Positions 1 through 6,966 of a stretch of DNA of 10,335 nucleotides are shown here, in pieces. A model generated the notes under the pieces. The model was not told the DNA's origin and did not search any database. It was given only the letters and a program-made list of their open reading frames with translations. The translations under genes were made by a program, and so were the position numbers. Source of the DNA: Gammaproteobacteria bacterium (GTDB taxonomy: Bacteria > Pseudomonadota > Gammaproteobacteria > SZUA-229); NCBI GenBank assembly GCA_023136715.1, contig JAGLQT010000185.1, forward strand, positions 1 through 10,335. The letters run 5' to 3'. The stretch's first letter is position 1, and each line of letters opens with the position of its first letter.

Positions 1-33
1 GGCCGATTTTTGTAGGCATGGTGACAGTAACAG

Positions 34-792
34 TTAGATGTTCAGCGACCTGCCGCCATCCACCGGCACAATGTGCCCGGTGATGTAATCTGCGTCACGT
101 ACCAGAAATAAAATTGCCTTGGCAATGTCTTTGGGTTCGCCGTGACGTTTCAATGCGGTGCGTTCGATGATGTGCTGTTTGGTGTGCTCATCCATGTCAT
201 TGTCTGGCCACAGGATGGCACCGGGGCCAATGCCGTTAACGCGAATTTCCGGTCCAAGTTCTTTGGCTAGTGATTGTGTGAGCATGGCCAGCCCGGCTTT
301 GGCTGCACAATAAACCGGGTGCTTTTTCATCGGGCGGAAGGCGTGGATATCCACCATGTTAATGATGCAACCACGAGTTTCTTTCAGAAATGGCGTCGCC
401 GCCTGTGATAAAAACAACGGTGCTTTAAGGTTGCTGTTCATCAGGTTATGCCAGTGACCAAGGGTAATGCTGCCTACCTCGGTCGGGAAGAAGCTGGAGG
501 CATTATTGACCAGTACATCAAGGTGGCCCCAGATTTCAACAGTATCTTCAATCAGCTTACCGTAGGCATGTTCATCATCCAGATCTGCGCCCACCACGGC
601 TGCAGAACCCTTACGCAGCTCGTTCAGTTCATAACTAAGCTCATCGGCTTCCTGTTGAGAGGATCGATAATGAATCGCAATATTCATGCCGGCTGCGTGC
701 AGGGTGCGGGCGGTCTCTGCGCCGATACGTTTGGCCCCGCCGGTAATCAGGGCAACTTTTTCATTCATTGTGTTATCTAGGGTAGAATCCAT
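34..792 (-). CDS. folM: Pteridine reductase, FolM/PTR1-type short-chain dehydrogenase
   Basis: NADPH-dependent SDR predicted to reduce dihydropterins or dihydrofolate (dihydromonapterin/dihydrofolate reductase activity) in the cytoplasm. Numbering from GTG 795, the cofactor loop TGGAKRIG (18-25) has the TGxxxRxG form typical of pteridine reductases rather than the usual SDR TGxxxGxG. HYRSS (42-46) fits the NADPH-selecting loop, and VNNAS is at 96-100. The catalytic set is D149-Y162-xxx-K166, with Asp replacing the common SDR serine as in PTR1. It ends in VDGGRSLNI, the usual family C-terminus, so the gene is complete. In-frame starts are GTG 795, ATG 792 and ATG 768. I chose 792 because a weak purine-rich GGATAAG lies upstream, but 768 leaves only four residues before the first strand and may be the true start. 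It diverges from the methyltransferase operon. The family call is firm; the exact substrate is inferred. Confidence 0.9.
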   Translation of the reverse strand: MDSTLDNTMNEKVALITGGAKRIGAETARTLHAAGMNIAIHYRSSQQEADELSYELNELRKGSAAVVGADLDDEHAYGKLIEDTVEIWGHLDVLVNNASSFFPTEVGSITLGHWHNLMNSNLKAPLFLSQAATPFLKETRGCIINMVDIHAFRPMKKHPVYCAAKAGLAMLTQSLAKELGPEIRVNGIGPGAILWPDNDMDEHTKQHIIERTALKRHGEPKDIAKAILFLVRDADYITGHIVPVDGGRSLNI

Positions 793-840
793 CACTGCTT
801 ATCCAATATGACTCTGAACCTTAATAATCGCATATAACGC
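769..840. promoter_or_regulatory. Short divergent promoter region between pteridine reductase and methyltransferase operon
   Basis: The gap between the two divergent start codons is only about 48-72 bp, so both promoters must lie here or overlap the coding ends. On the plus strand, AATAAT (823-828) is the best -10-like hexamer, with only a poor TTATCC at 799-804 as -35. It would give a nearly leaderless methyltransferase mRNA. TATAAC (833-838) is too close to ATG 841 to serve. No Shine-Dalgarno-like sequence precedes ATG 841. A nine-codon ATG-to-TAA reading frame (808-837) is in the same frame as the methyltransferase but closed by a stop, so it cannot extend that gene. Confidence 0.3.
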
Positions 841-2043
841 ATGAATGAACCACACTCTACAACGCAATCCGTCGATGTTTTGCCAGAGCCGGATGATGGC
901 GCCAAAAACTGGAGTCAGGCGCTGTGTGCGCAGATTGAAGAGCAGTGTAACCGCACATCTGGCTGGATTCCATTTAGCGAGTTCATGCAGATGGCCCTGT
1001 ACGCACCGGGTTTCGGTTATTACAGTAATGATCTGCGAAAGTTTGGTGCTGAAGGCGACTTCATTACCGCGCCTGAAGTTTCGCCTTTATTTGCACAATG
1101 CATCGCGCGCCAGGTGATGGATATACTGTCTGATATGGACAACCCCGTGGTGCTGGAATTTGGTGCCGGTTCCGGTGTCATGGCTGCGGATATGCTGCTG
1201 GAACTGGAGCAGCTGAATACACTACCCGAGCAATATCTGATTCTCGAACTCAGCGCCAGTTTGAAGCAGCGTCAGCAGGACACCATTAAGAACAAGGCAG
1301 CGCACTTGCTAGATCGCGTTGTCTGGCTGGAAGCTTTACCAGAAGAAAAGTTTAACGGTGTTGTGGTTGCCAACGAAGTCCTCGACGCGATGCCGGTGGA
1401 AAGTTTTAAAATTTCTGGTGATGTCGTGGAATCATTATATGTTTATTGTCGAGATAGCGAACTGGCTTCAGAATATAAGCCCGCGACAGATTCTGTTACC
1501 GCCATTGTTCGCACTATAGAAGAAAGAGTAGAAACACACCTGCCCGATGGTTATTGCTCAGAATTTAACCCGGCGATTGCAGGCTGGCTGCAATCCATTG
1601 CCGCCACGCTGGAGCAGGGCATGGTGCTGTTGATCGATTACGGTTACGCCGCCGCCGAGTATTATCACGAAGAACGCCAGACCGGCACCCTGATGTGTCA
1701 TTATCAGCATCGCGCGCATGCCGATCCGCTATGGTATCCCGGTTTGCAGGACATCACCGCCTTCGTTGATTTTACTGACGTTGCTTATTCAGCCGTCGAT
1801 GCTGGTTTTGATGTCAGTGGTTACACTTCGCAGGCGATGTTTTTAATGGGCGCAGGTCTGGATGAATTGCATCAGCGAGAGGTCACCGATGAGGTGAAAA
1901 AACAGGTGATGCTGGCGCAACAGATAAAAACACTGACCCTGCCATCAGAAATGGGCGAGCGATTTAAAGTCATGGCCTTAACAAAAAATTACGATGAGCC
2001 TTTAAGAGGCTTTATCATGCAGGACCTTAGAGGAAGATTGTAA
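841..2043 (+). CDS. Class I SAM-dependent methyltransferase, MidA/NDUFAF7 family
   Basis: Member of the family formerly called DUF185. Mitochondrial relatives (NDUFAF7/MidA) methylate an arginine of a complex I subunit; the bacterial substrate is not established, so only SAM-dependent methylation is inferred. At 400 aa the protein has usual family length and all family blocks: GDFITAPEVSPLF (72-84), SAM-binding motif I LEFGAGSG (105-112), ANEVLDAMPV (177-186), IDYGY (265-269), GTLMCHYQHRAH (282-293), GLQDITAFVDFT (301-312), and a C-terminal MGERFKVMALTK (371-382). No signal peptide or membrane segment is visible. ATG 841 lacks an obvious ribosome-binding site, and no other start fits ahead of the first conserved block. 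It is first in an operon, ending 4 nt before uppP. Pteridine reductase next to this methyltransferase is, as far as I recall, a recurrent gammaproteobacterial arrangement. Confidence 0.93.
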   Translation: MNEPHSTTQSVDVLPEPDDGAKNWSQALCAQIEEQCNRTSGWIPFSEFMQMALYAPGFGYYSNDLRKFGAEGDFITAPEVSPLFAQCIARQVMDILSDMDNPVVLEFGAGSGVMAADMLLELEQLNTLPEQYLILELSASLKQRQQDTIKNKAAHLLDRVVWLEALPEEKFNGVVVANEVLDAMPVESFKISGDVVESLYVYCRDSELASEYKPATDSVTAIVRTIEERVETHLPDGYCSEFNPAIAGWLQSIAATLEQGMVLLIDYGYAAAEYYHEERQTGTLMCHYQHRAHADPLWYPGLQDITAFVDFTDVAYSAVDAGFDVSGYTSQAMFLMGAGLDELHQREVTDEVKKQVMLAQQIKTLTLPSEMGERFKVMALTKNYDEPLRGFIMQDLRGRL

Positions 2044-2047
2044 AACC

Positions 2048-2842
2048 GTGGATATTATTCAAGTCATTATCCTTGCACTGGTTCAGGGCTTAACTGAATT
2101 TTTGCCCATCTCCAGCTCGGCGCATTTAATTTTAGTGCCGGTGATCACCAACTGGCCGGATCAGGGGCTGGCTTTTGATGTTGCCGTACATGCCGGCACC
2201 TTAACCGCGGTGGTTTTATATTTTCGTAAAGAGCTGGCGAAAATGTTCGTCGAGTGGCTGGGTTCGTTGCGAGGTAAGCACACGCCTGATAGTCGTTTAG
2301 CCTGGGCAGTTTTGCTCGGTACTATTCCGGTTGGCCTGGCGGGTCTGTTATTTAAAGATGTCATCAGTGACCACCTGCGTACACCGTTAGTGATTGCAGT
2401 CACCACCATCTTCTTCGGTATCTTATTGTGGCTAGCTGATCGCAATAAAAACTTAAACCGCGATGAACACAGCCTGCAATGGAAAGATGTTTTGATCATC
2501 GGCGTAGCGCAGGCGATTGCCCTGATACCCGGCACCTCGCGTTCCGGTATCACCATCACCGCCGCACTCATGCTGGGTTTGACTCGACAGTCAGCAGCAC
2601 GTTTTTCATTTCTGTTATCCATCCCTGTTATCGTACTGGCCGGTGGCCTGGGAACACTGGAATACGTGCAGGTCGCCAGCATTGCCGATATTAATTTTTT
2701 GATGATCGGCGCGATGATTTCCGCCGTTAGTGCCTATGCCTGTATCCACTTCTTCCTCAAGCTGCTGGAAAGAATTAGCATGATGTCGTTCGTGATTTAT
2801 CGTATGATATTAGGCGTCGTACTGTTACTGATGTTCGTTTAA
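2048..2842 (+). CDS. uppP: Undecaprenyl-diphosphate phosphatase UppP (BacA)
   Basis: Integral inner-membrane phosphatase converting undecaprenyl diphosphate to undecaprenyl phosphate, thereby recycling the lipid carrier for peptidoglycan and other surface polymers; overproduction of the family gives bacitracin resistance. At 264 aa it has normal length and is hydrophobic throughout. The two active-site motifs are intact: GLTEFLPISSSAH (14-26, with E17 and H26) and PGTSRSG (161-167, with R165). DVAVHAGTLTAV (44-55) and GLTRQSAARFSFLLSIP (177-193) are also typical. It starts with GTG, which keeps the family N-terminus MDIIQ. A purine-rich AGAGGAAG (2029-2036), inside the end of the preceding gene, is the likely ribosome-binding site, at a rather long spacing. 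It sits between the methyltransferase (4-nt gap) and the VanZ-like gene (9-nt gap), so is almost certainly co-transcribed. Confidence 0.97.
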   Translation: MDIIQVIILALVQGLTEFLPISSSAHLILVPVITNWPDQGLAFDVAVHAGTLTAVVLYFRKELAKMFVEWLGSLRGKHTPDSRLAWAVLLGTIPVGLAGLLFKDVISDHLRTPLVIAVTTIFFGILLWLADRNKNLNRDEHSLQWKDVLIIGVAQAIALIPGTSRSGITITAALMLGLTRQSAARFSFLLSIPVIVLAGGLGTLEYVQVASIADINFLMIGAMISAVSAYACIHFFLKLLERISMMSFVIYRMILGVVLLLMFV

Positions 2843-2851
2843 AGCCGTTTT

Positions 2852-3250
2852 ATGATGCAAGAAATCAATCCAACATACCGTTATTACAAACTCTGGCTGG
2901 CCATGGGTTATGCGCTGGTCACGCTGGTGATTTATCTGTCGGTAACCAGCAACCCGCCCGATCCGGGTATTGAAATGCCTAACTTCGATAAGGTGGCGCA
3001 CACGTTAGCTTATTTTGCGATGATGGGCTGGTTCGCGCAGATTTACCATGTAAAGAAACAACGCATCATTTATGCGCTTTCATTTGTTGCTCTGGGTGTG
3101 GCACTGGAGTTTGTGCAAAGTTTTGATTCCAGGCGCATGGCCGAGTTTGCCGATATGGTGGCGAATACTTCGGGTGTGCTGATCGCCGTATTAATAACAA
3201 GAATGTCAGCGTTCAGGCTGGTGCTGAAAAGAGTCGAATCTTATATCTAG
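2852..3250 (+). CDS. Small VanZ-like integral membrane protein
   Basis: A 132-aa membrane protein with about four hydrophobic segments (roughly 13-32, 49-65, 72-90 and 104-120). The polar residues conserved in the VanZ-like family are present: NFDKVAHTLAYF (44-55) before segment 2 and EFVQSFDSRRMAEFADMVAN (86-105), carrying the E..Q....R..E..D...N pattern. VanZ of the enterococcal cluster confers low-level teicoplanin resistance. Short chromosomal homologues have no settled biochemical role, although membership in a cell-envelope lipid or glycan pathway is often suspected. Being 9 nt behind uppP supports an envelope role here, but that is inference. The start could be ATG 2852 or ATG 2855; neither has a strong ribosome-binding site, so translational coupling to uppP is likely. 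Its TAG stop lies within the downstream hairpin. Confidence 0.85.
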   Translation: MMQEINPTYRYYKLWLAMGYALVTLVIYLSVTSNPPDPGIEMPNFDKVAHTLAYFAMMGWFAQIYHVKKQRIIYALSFVALGVALEFVQSFDSRRMAEFADMVANTSGVLIAVLITRMSAFRLVLKRVESYI

Positions 3251-3268
3251 ATCCGTATAACGGATCTA
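3248..3268. terminator. Stem-loop between convergent operons, possible bidirectional terminator
   Basis: A perfect 9-bp inverted repeat, TAGATCCGT / ACGGATCTA, with a 3-nt ATA loop lies exactly between the convergent vanZ-like gene and cca. It overlaps the vanZ-like stop codon and ends 2 nt before the cca stop. On the plus strand it is followed by only three T residues, and on the minus strand by no U-tract. It is therefore a weak or non-canonical intrinsic terminator, or a stem protecting the two 3' ends. Confidence 0.5.
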
Positions 3269-3270
3269 TT

Positions 3271-4488
3271 TCAGCCCTTAATTGCTTTCACCAGTCGAAT
3301 CTGTTCTTCCTTAATTTTATTAGCCAGTTCAAGATTCTCAAACCCCTTTTCTCTCAAAGCGGCCACATCTACATTACTCGCGGCCTTGAATGCTCTTCTG
3401 AAAAAATCACTCTGTTCAAAGTACTTGTTTTCATAACCGGTGCGACCGTGGGCATCGGCTTCGGAAGCGAGCAGGAATTTTTCAAAGCGTTCTGGTTTTC
3501 TAAAAGCATCGAGCTTTATCAGCGTTTCCACCATGGTTGAAGCTTGTAGTTCCAGCGCGCGGTGGTAGTGCAAATGAAAACGTGCGGTGCGTTCTGCGAG
3601 GTCGCGGTAATCGTTGGGAATGCGTAAGCGTTTGCAAACATCCAGCACAATATCAGCACCACGTGCTTCGTGGGCAATGTGGCGTGGCCATTCTTCTTTC
3701 GGTGTTGTACCTTTGCCGAGGTCGTGCATCAGCGCAGCAAAACGCACATCGGTGGCGTGGCTCAATTTACTTGCCTGTTGCAACACCATCAGTGTGTGAA
3801 TGCCGGTATCGACTTCGGGGTGATGCTCTGCAGGTTGAGGTATGCCGAACAAACAATCCAGCTCGGGCAGAATCACCTTGAGCGCACCACAATCTCGCAG
3901 CACTTCGATAAAACGTGAAGGCGAACGTTCGCCCAGCGCTTTTTCCATTTCCTGCCAGACACGTTCCGGTACCAGCGCATCCACCTCACCTGCGGCGACC
4001 ATATCTTTCATCAACTGCATGGTTTCATCGGCAACGATAAAACCTAAATGCAGATAACGCGCCGCGAATCGAGCCACCCGTAAAATACGAACCGGGTCTT
4101 CAGAAAAAGCGGGTGAGACGTGGCGTAGAATCTTGTCGTGAATATCCTGCTGGCCGTTGTAAGGATCAACAATATGACCGTTTTCATCTTTGGCAATTGC
4201 ATTGATAGTTAAATCGCGTCGCTCCAGGTCTTCTTCCAGCGTCACATCCGGCGAAGCATGCACCTCAAAGCCTTTATAACCAGGTGCGGTTTTACGCTCG
4301 GTACGCGCTAGCGCGTGTTCGTCTTTGGTGTCAGGGTGAAGAAAAACGGGGAAGTCCTTGCCGACCTGCTGAAAGCCCTGTGCCAGCATCCCTTCAACCG
4401 TGGCACCCACCACCACCCAGTCTTTTTCGTGGTAAGGGTAATCGAGTAATTCATCGCGGACAGCGCCGCCAACCAGGTAAGTTTTCAT
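3271..4488 (-). CDS. cca: CCA-adding tRNA nucleotidyltransferase with HD domain
   Basis: Adds or repairs the 3'-terminal CCA of tRNAs without a nucleic-acid template. The 405-aa protein aligns without gaps to the E. coli enzyme, as I remember it, for most of the N-terminal half. Visible blocks: GGAVRDELL (7-15) for nucleotide binding, a metal-binding EKDWVVVGA (21-29), FPVFLHP (46-52), ALARTERK (59-66), RRDLTINA (90-97), and EDPVRILRVARFAARY (130-145) in the nucleotide-selecting region. An HD phosphohydrolase domain follows (HTLMVLQQAS 231-240, then HDLGKG with H255 and D256), as in the gammaproteobacterial multifunctional form that also has 2'-phosphatase/phosphodiesterase activity. Oddity: the usual first Asp of the catalytic DxD is Glu21. 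It is the last gene of a minus-strand operon, 44 nt downstream of the antiporter; a near-palindrome (GGCGGTA-A-TACTGCC on the plus strand, 4489-4503) sits directly ahead of its start. Confidence 0.97.
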   Translation of the reverse strand: MKTYLVGGAVRDELLDYPYHEKDWVVVGATVEGMLAQGFQQVGKDFPVFLHPDTKDEHALARTERKTAPGYKGFEVHASPDVTLEEDLERRDLTINAIAKDENGHIVDPYNGQQDIHDKILRHVSPAFSEDPVRILRVARFAARYLHLGFIVADETMQLMKDMVAAGEVDALVPERVWQEMEKALGERSPSRFIEVLRDCGALKVILPELDCLFGIPQPAEHHPEVDTGIHTLMVLQQASKLSHATDVRFAALMHDLGKGTTPKEEWPRHIAHEARGADIVLDVCKRLRIPNDYRDLAERTARFHLHYHRALELQASTMVETLIKLDAFRKPERFEKFLLASEADAHGRTGYENKYFEQSDFFRRAFKAASNVDVAALREKGFENLELANKIKEEQIRLVKAIKG

Positions 4489-4532
4489 GGCGGTAATACT
4501 GCCATAAAGAGAAAGTTCTTGAGAATGTTTTA

Positions 4533-5702
4533 TTAATCTTTTCTATGGGTAGCCCGACTCGATATCGGTGTTGGGTATTTATAAACCACCCAGTAGGTTG
4601 AAAGTATGAAGGTCATCACCACTACGGTTTGTATCAAGTACGAACCCTGTTCACTGATGAATCCACCGCTGAGGGCAGTGAGCGCGACCAGTATGGAAAA
4701 TTCGCTGGCCTGTCCCAGGCGTGAGCCGAGTTCTAATGAGGTGTGTTCGGGTTCCCCAATCCACTGAAAACCGTAGTGGAAGATGAGGGGTTTCAGTAAT
4801 ACCAGCGCGACGGCAATGATACTGGCATCGAGCAATACGCGACCGGCCATAAGCAGGTTGATGTTGGCACCGATGGCGAAGAAGAACAGGATCAGGAAAA
4901 AGTCGCGTAGTGGTTTGAGATTTTCGGCCACCACCTGTGCCACCGGTGATGAGGCGAAGGTAACACCAGCGATGAACGCGCCCATCTCATAAGAAAGCCC
5001 GATGTAATTGGCCACGCCTGCGCCGAGTAGTCCCCAGCCCAGTGATAGTAAAAATACATATTCGGCGATGATATCGAAACGCTGGAACAGGGCATTAACG
5101 ACATAACGCACGCTGAAGAAGCTGACTAGCACCATAACGATGAGTTTGACCAGCAGGAACAGCGCGGTGAGCTGGACGTTTTCCTCAGCACCGCTGGATA
5201 ACATGAGAATGAGCACGATGGCGATAACGTCCTGCAACAGCAGAACGCTGGTCATCATTTCGCCGCGGTGTCTATGATGCAGGGTCGTGGTCGGTATCAG
5301 TTTCAGGCCGACGATGGTGCTGGAGAACATCATGGCTGCACCGATTATCAGGCTTTCGCGCATGCCGTAGCCGAACAGTTTGGCCATAGCAGCAGTCAAC
5401 AGCATAAACAGGGCGCTGGTAATCAGGGTGAAGAGGGCGGTTTTGCTGAACAGCTTGAGCAGCCGTTCCGGTTGCAGGTTGAGGCCGATGAGGAACAGTA
5501 GCAGAATAATGCCGAGATGCGAGAGTTGCTCAATGTGCTCGGCATGTTTGATCACACCCAGACCCCAGGGGCCGGCGATCATACCAAATACAATGTAAGC
5601 CAGCATTACTGGTTGTTTCAGGTACAGGAACAGGGTGGCAAACACAGTGGCACCGGCAAAGATCACCACCAGCTCATAAATAATGTTGCTGTAGTCAGCC
5701 AT
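4533..5702 (-). CDS. CPA2-family cation:proton antiporter (Kef-type membrane domain only)
   Basis: Polytopic inner-membrane protein of 389 aa, predicted to exchange a monovalent cation (K+ or Na+) for protons. About 12-13 hydrophobic segments fill the sequence. Family features include QPVMLAYIVFGMIAGPWGLG (30-49), the first unwound-helix region FSSTIVGLKLI (126-136), and the ion-binding LLQDVIAIV (155-163) with a Q157-D158 pair as in Kef proteins, rather than the Asn-Asp or Asp-Asp of electrogenic members. Also present are EMGAFIAGV (239-247), FFFAIGANIN (273-282), and RLGQASEFSILV (328-339). It stops soon after the last helix and lacks the RCK/TrkA-N domains of KefB/KefC (about 600 aa). This appears natural rather than a truncation, since single-domain CPA2 members of this length are common. 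ATG 5702 lies 3 nt after the stop of the preceding gene, implying coupling. Ion preference cannot be read from sequence. Confidence 0.9.
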   Translation of the reverse strand: MADYSNIIYELVVIFAGATVFATLFLYLKQPVMLAYIVFGMIAGPWGLGVIKHAEHIEQLSHLGIILLLFLIGLNLQPERLLKLFSKTALFTLITSALFMLLTAAMAKLFGYGMRESLIIGAAMMFSSTIVGLKLIPTTTLHHRHRGEMMTSVLLLQDVIAIVLILMLSSGAEENVQLTALFLLVKLIVMVLVSFFSVRYVVNALFQRFDIIAEYVFLLSLGWGLLGAGVANYIGLSYEMGAFIAGVTFASSPVAQVVAENLKPLRDFFLILFFFAIGANINLLMAGRVLLDASIIAVALVLLKPLIFHYGFQWIGEPEHTSLELGSRLGQASEFSILVALTALSGGFISEQGSYLIQTVVVMTFILSTYWVVYKYPTPISSRATHRKD

Positions 5703-5705
5703 TGT

Positions 5706-6281
5706 TTAGCTGTCTTCGATTTGGTTGTCAGCTTTTAAAAGAGCCATATAGCAGCCAACCTCATCGGCAAAAGCCTGATGTTCATTGTCACTCATATAGT
5801 GTGCGAGTTCCCTGCAGGCACTACTGGCGATATTAAGGTGCAATTTTGCATTGCGTTCGTCGCCCTGTCTGGCACATCGGGTAGTGGCATGGATATGTTC
5901 CCAGACGCTGTGTTCGAGTTTATCCTTGATCGGGGGATGCATCTCGCCGCCATTGCTTCTGGTTTTGAAGTATCGTGATAATTCACCAACGTGTTGTGGG
6001 TTTATTTCATAATGCTGTTGCAGCGGTGGCATTGGTTGAATTGACTGTGGAGTGCCTTCGGTTTTTGTGTGGTCGTTATTGTTTGTTTTGATTGCGTATT
6101 CGACGGTGGTTTCAATGAATTCCATCAAAGGTGTTTTTATGTCCTGATCATAGGGGTTTCCGTTATGATTGATTTTTTTGTGATAGCCGTCCATACGTTG
6201 ATGTAATACGATCAGGGAAACCTTGAAATAGAGTTTCTCTAATCCACGAATCAGTACACGGTAGGAAACGATGTTACTCAT
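5706..6281 (-). CDS. Uncharacterised 191-aa soluble protein, coupled to the antiporter gene
   Basis: I do not recognise this family. The protein is hydrophilic, with no convincing signal peptide or transmembrane helix. It has a probable folded N-terminal part (1-66) containing a short moderately hydrophobic stretch (VSLIVLH, 21-27), and a low-complexity linker rich in N, T, Q and P (about 67-95). The C-terminal part (about 97-186) is charged and probably helical, ending in an alanine/leucine-rich stretch (AKLHLNIASSACREL, then AFADEVGCYMALLKA). Cysteines occur at 136, 156 and 177. ATG 6281 is supported by an AGGG about 8 nt upstream and by a promoter just beyond. It is the first gene of the operon with the CPA2 antiporter (3-nt gap) and cca, so a role as cytoplasmic partner or regulator of the antiporter is possible. 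That is inference from position only. Confidence 0.75.
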   Translation of the reverse strand: MSNIVSYRVLIRGLEKLYFKVSLIVLHQRMDGYHKKINHNGNPYDQDIKTPLMEFIETTVEYAIKTNNNDHTKTEGTPQSIQPMPPLQQHYEINPQHVGELSRYFKTRSNGGEMHPPIKDKLEHSVWEHIHATTRCARQGDERNAKLHLNIASSACRELAHYMSDNEHQAFADEVGCYMALLKADNQIEDS

Positions 6282-6366
6282 GGTATGCCCTGGGTCAGAG
6301 TTGCTGGTTACCTGATTATAGGGTGTGTGATGTAGTATTTATACTGCAATTGAAACTAAGGAGGCG
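6282..6366. promoter_or_regulatory. Divergent promoter region between the 191-aa gene and sixA
   Basis: This 85-bp gap must start transcription both ways. Minus strand: a perfect TATAAT -10 (6320-6315), about 34 nt upstream of ATG 6281, but the hexamer 17 nt further upstream (TATAAA) is a poor -35. Plus strand: TATACT (6340-6345) is the best -10, about 25 nt before ATG 6370, again without a good -35. The two -10 elements lie within 31 bp, so the promoters overlap and could share an activator or compete for polymerase. Confidence 0.4.
6357..6364 (+). promoter_or_regulatory. Strong Shine-Dalgarno sequence deciding the sixA start
   Basis: TAAGGAGG is a full anti-16S complement. It leaves 2 nt to ATG 6367 and 5 nt to ATG 6370, so the second of the two adjacent ATG codons is the better start. 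It is the strongest ribosome-binding site seen in the window. Confidence 0.8.
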
Positions 6367-6369
6367 ATG

Positions 6370-6894
6370 ATGGCAAAAAACTGTGAGCATGCAAAACGCC
6401 AGCTGATTATCATGCGGCACGGCAAATCAGACTGGGATGCTGATGTTGAGGATTTTTATCGGCCATTGAAAAAAAGAGGTGTCGAGTCAGCGCAAAAGAT
6501 AGGTTACTGGTTGAACGATCAGCAACTGATCCCAGATATTATTATCGCCTCACCAGCAATACGCGCGCTCGCTACCAGCGAGCACGTAGCAGCAGCCATC
6601 GGCATGACCGACATCGAACAGGATGCACGCATTTATGAAGCCAGCCTGTCGCAGCTACTCAGCGTACTGGCAGATATCCCCACCGAATACAGACGCCCAA
6701 TGATCGTCGGCCATAACCCCGGCTTTGAAGAACTATTGCTGCATCTATCCAAAGTTGATGATTCTTTTTATAAAGGTTACAAGTTAATGACCACAGCCGC
6801 CATTGCGATATTGAATATGCCGGATGACTGGCAGCAGCTTGATCGATATTGTGGCGAGCTGGTGGATGTAGTGAGGGGCGGAGATTTAAAGTAG
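6370..6894 (+). CDS. sixA: Phosphohistidine phosphatase SixA (histidine phosphatase superfamily)
   Basis: Cytoplasmic branch-1 histidine phosphatase that removes phosphate from phosphohistidine. In E. coli SixA acts on the ArcB HPt domain and on the nitrogen-PTS protein NPr; the target here is unknown. Numbering from ATG 6367, the catalytic motif IIMRHGKSDW is at 14-23 (R17, nucleophile H18), SPAIRA at 62-67 supplies R66, YEAS at 90-93 contains the probable acid E91, and VGHNPG at 114-119 supplies the second catalytic histidine H116. The phosphate pocket is therefore complete. The domain fills the protein (174 aa from ATG 6370; E. coli SixA is about 161), with no additional domain. It is transcribed alone, diverging from the 191-aa gene and convergent with the DsrC-family gene. 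Its TAG stop lies within the first REP-like element. Confidence 0.93.
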   Translation: MAKNCEHAKRQLIIMRHGKSDWDADVEDFYRPLKKRGVESAQKIGYWLNDQQLIPDIIIASPAIRALATSEHVAAAIGMTDIEQDARIYEASLSQLLSVLADIPTEYRRPMIVGHNPGFEELLLHLSKVDDSFYKGYKLMTTAAIAILNMPDDWQQLDRYCGELVDVVRGGDLK

Positions 6895-6955
6895 GTTGGC
6901 ACTCCGTGCTGACCAGCGTAGGTGTCGGAGTCGAAATTTTATCGACTCCGATACC
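6891..6955 (+). repeat. Two tandem GTAG-headed hairpins resembling REP elements
   Basis: Two consecutive units in the same orientation fill most of the gap between sixA and the DsrC-family gene. Unit 1 begins GTAG (6891-6894) and folds as a 9-bp stem with two G-U pairs (6894-6902 with 6906-6914, loop TCC). Unit 2 begins GTAG (6918-6921) and folds as a 14-bp stem with one G-U pair (6921-6934 with 6942-6955, loop of 7). A 5' GTAG followed by an imperfect hairpin is the hallmark of REP sequences recognised by TnpA-REP (RAYT) transposases. Neither stem is followed by a U-tract on the strand that would need one, so these are not ordinary intrinsic terminators, although they could stabilise the convergent mRNA ends. 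No RAYT gene is present in this window. Confidence 0.5.
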
Positions 6956-6966
6956 GTTGAAAAAAA

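Noticed and set aside
1..19. Possible start of a further minus-strand gene (ATG at 19, reading MPTKIG)
   Set aside because: Only six codons are inside the window and no ribosome-binding site is visible, so it cannot be supported, although its place 14 nt after the pteridine reductase stop would fit an operon.
448..780. Plus-strand open frame opposite the pteridine reductase
   Set aside because: It is a shadow of a gene with intact catalytic and cofactor motifs.
2161..2682. Long minus-strand open frame opposite uppP
   Set aside because: It lies wholly within uppP, whose product is certain; the antisense product is rich in Arg, Ser and Pro with no domain, as expected of a shadow frame.
4533..5702. 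Antiporter as a truncated KefB/KefC pseudogene
   Set aside because: It ends with an ordinary stop after the last helix, and no remnant of an RCK domain lies in the 44 nt before cca; single-domain CPA2 proteins of this size are common.
6921..6966. 14-bp hairpin as intrinsic terminator of sixA or the DsrC-family gene
   Set aside because: The plus-strand stem is followed by an A-run, not a T-run, and the minus-strand T-run comes before the stem, so neither strand has terminator geometry.
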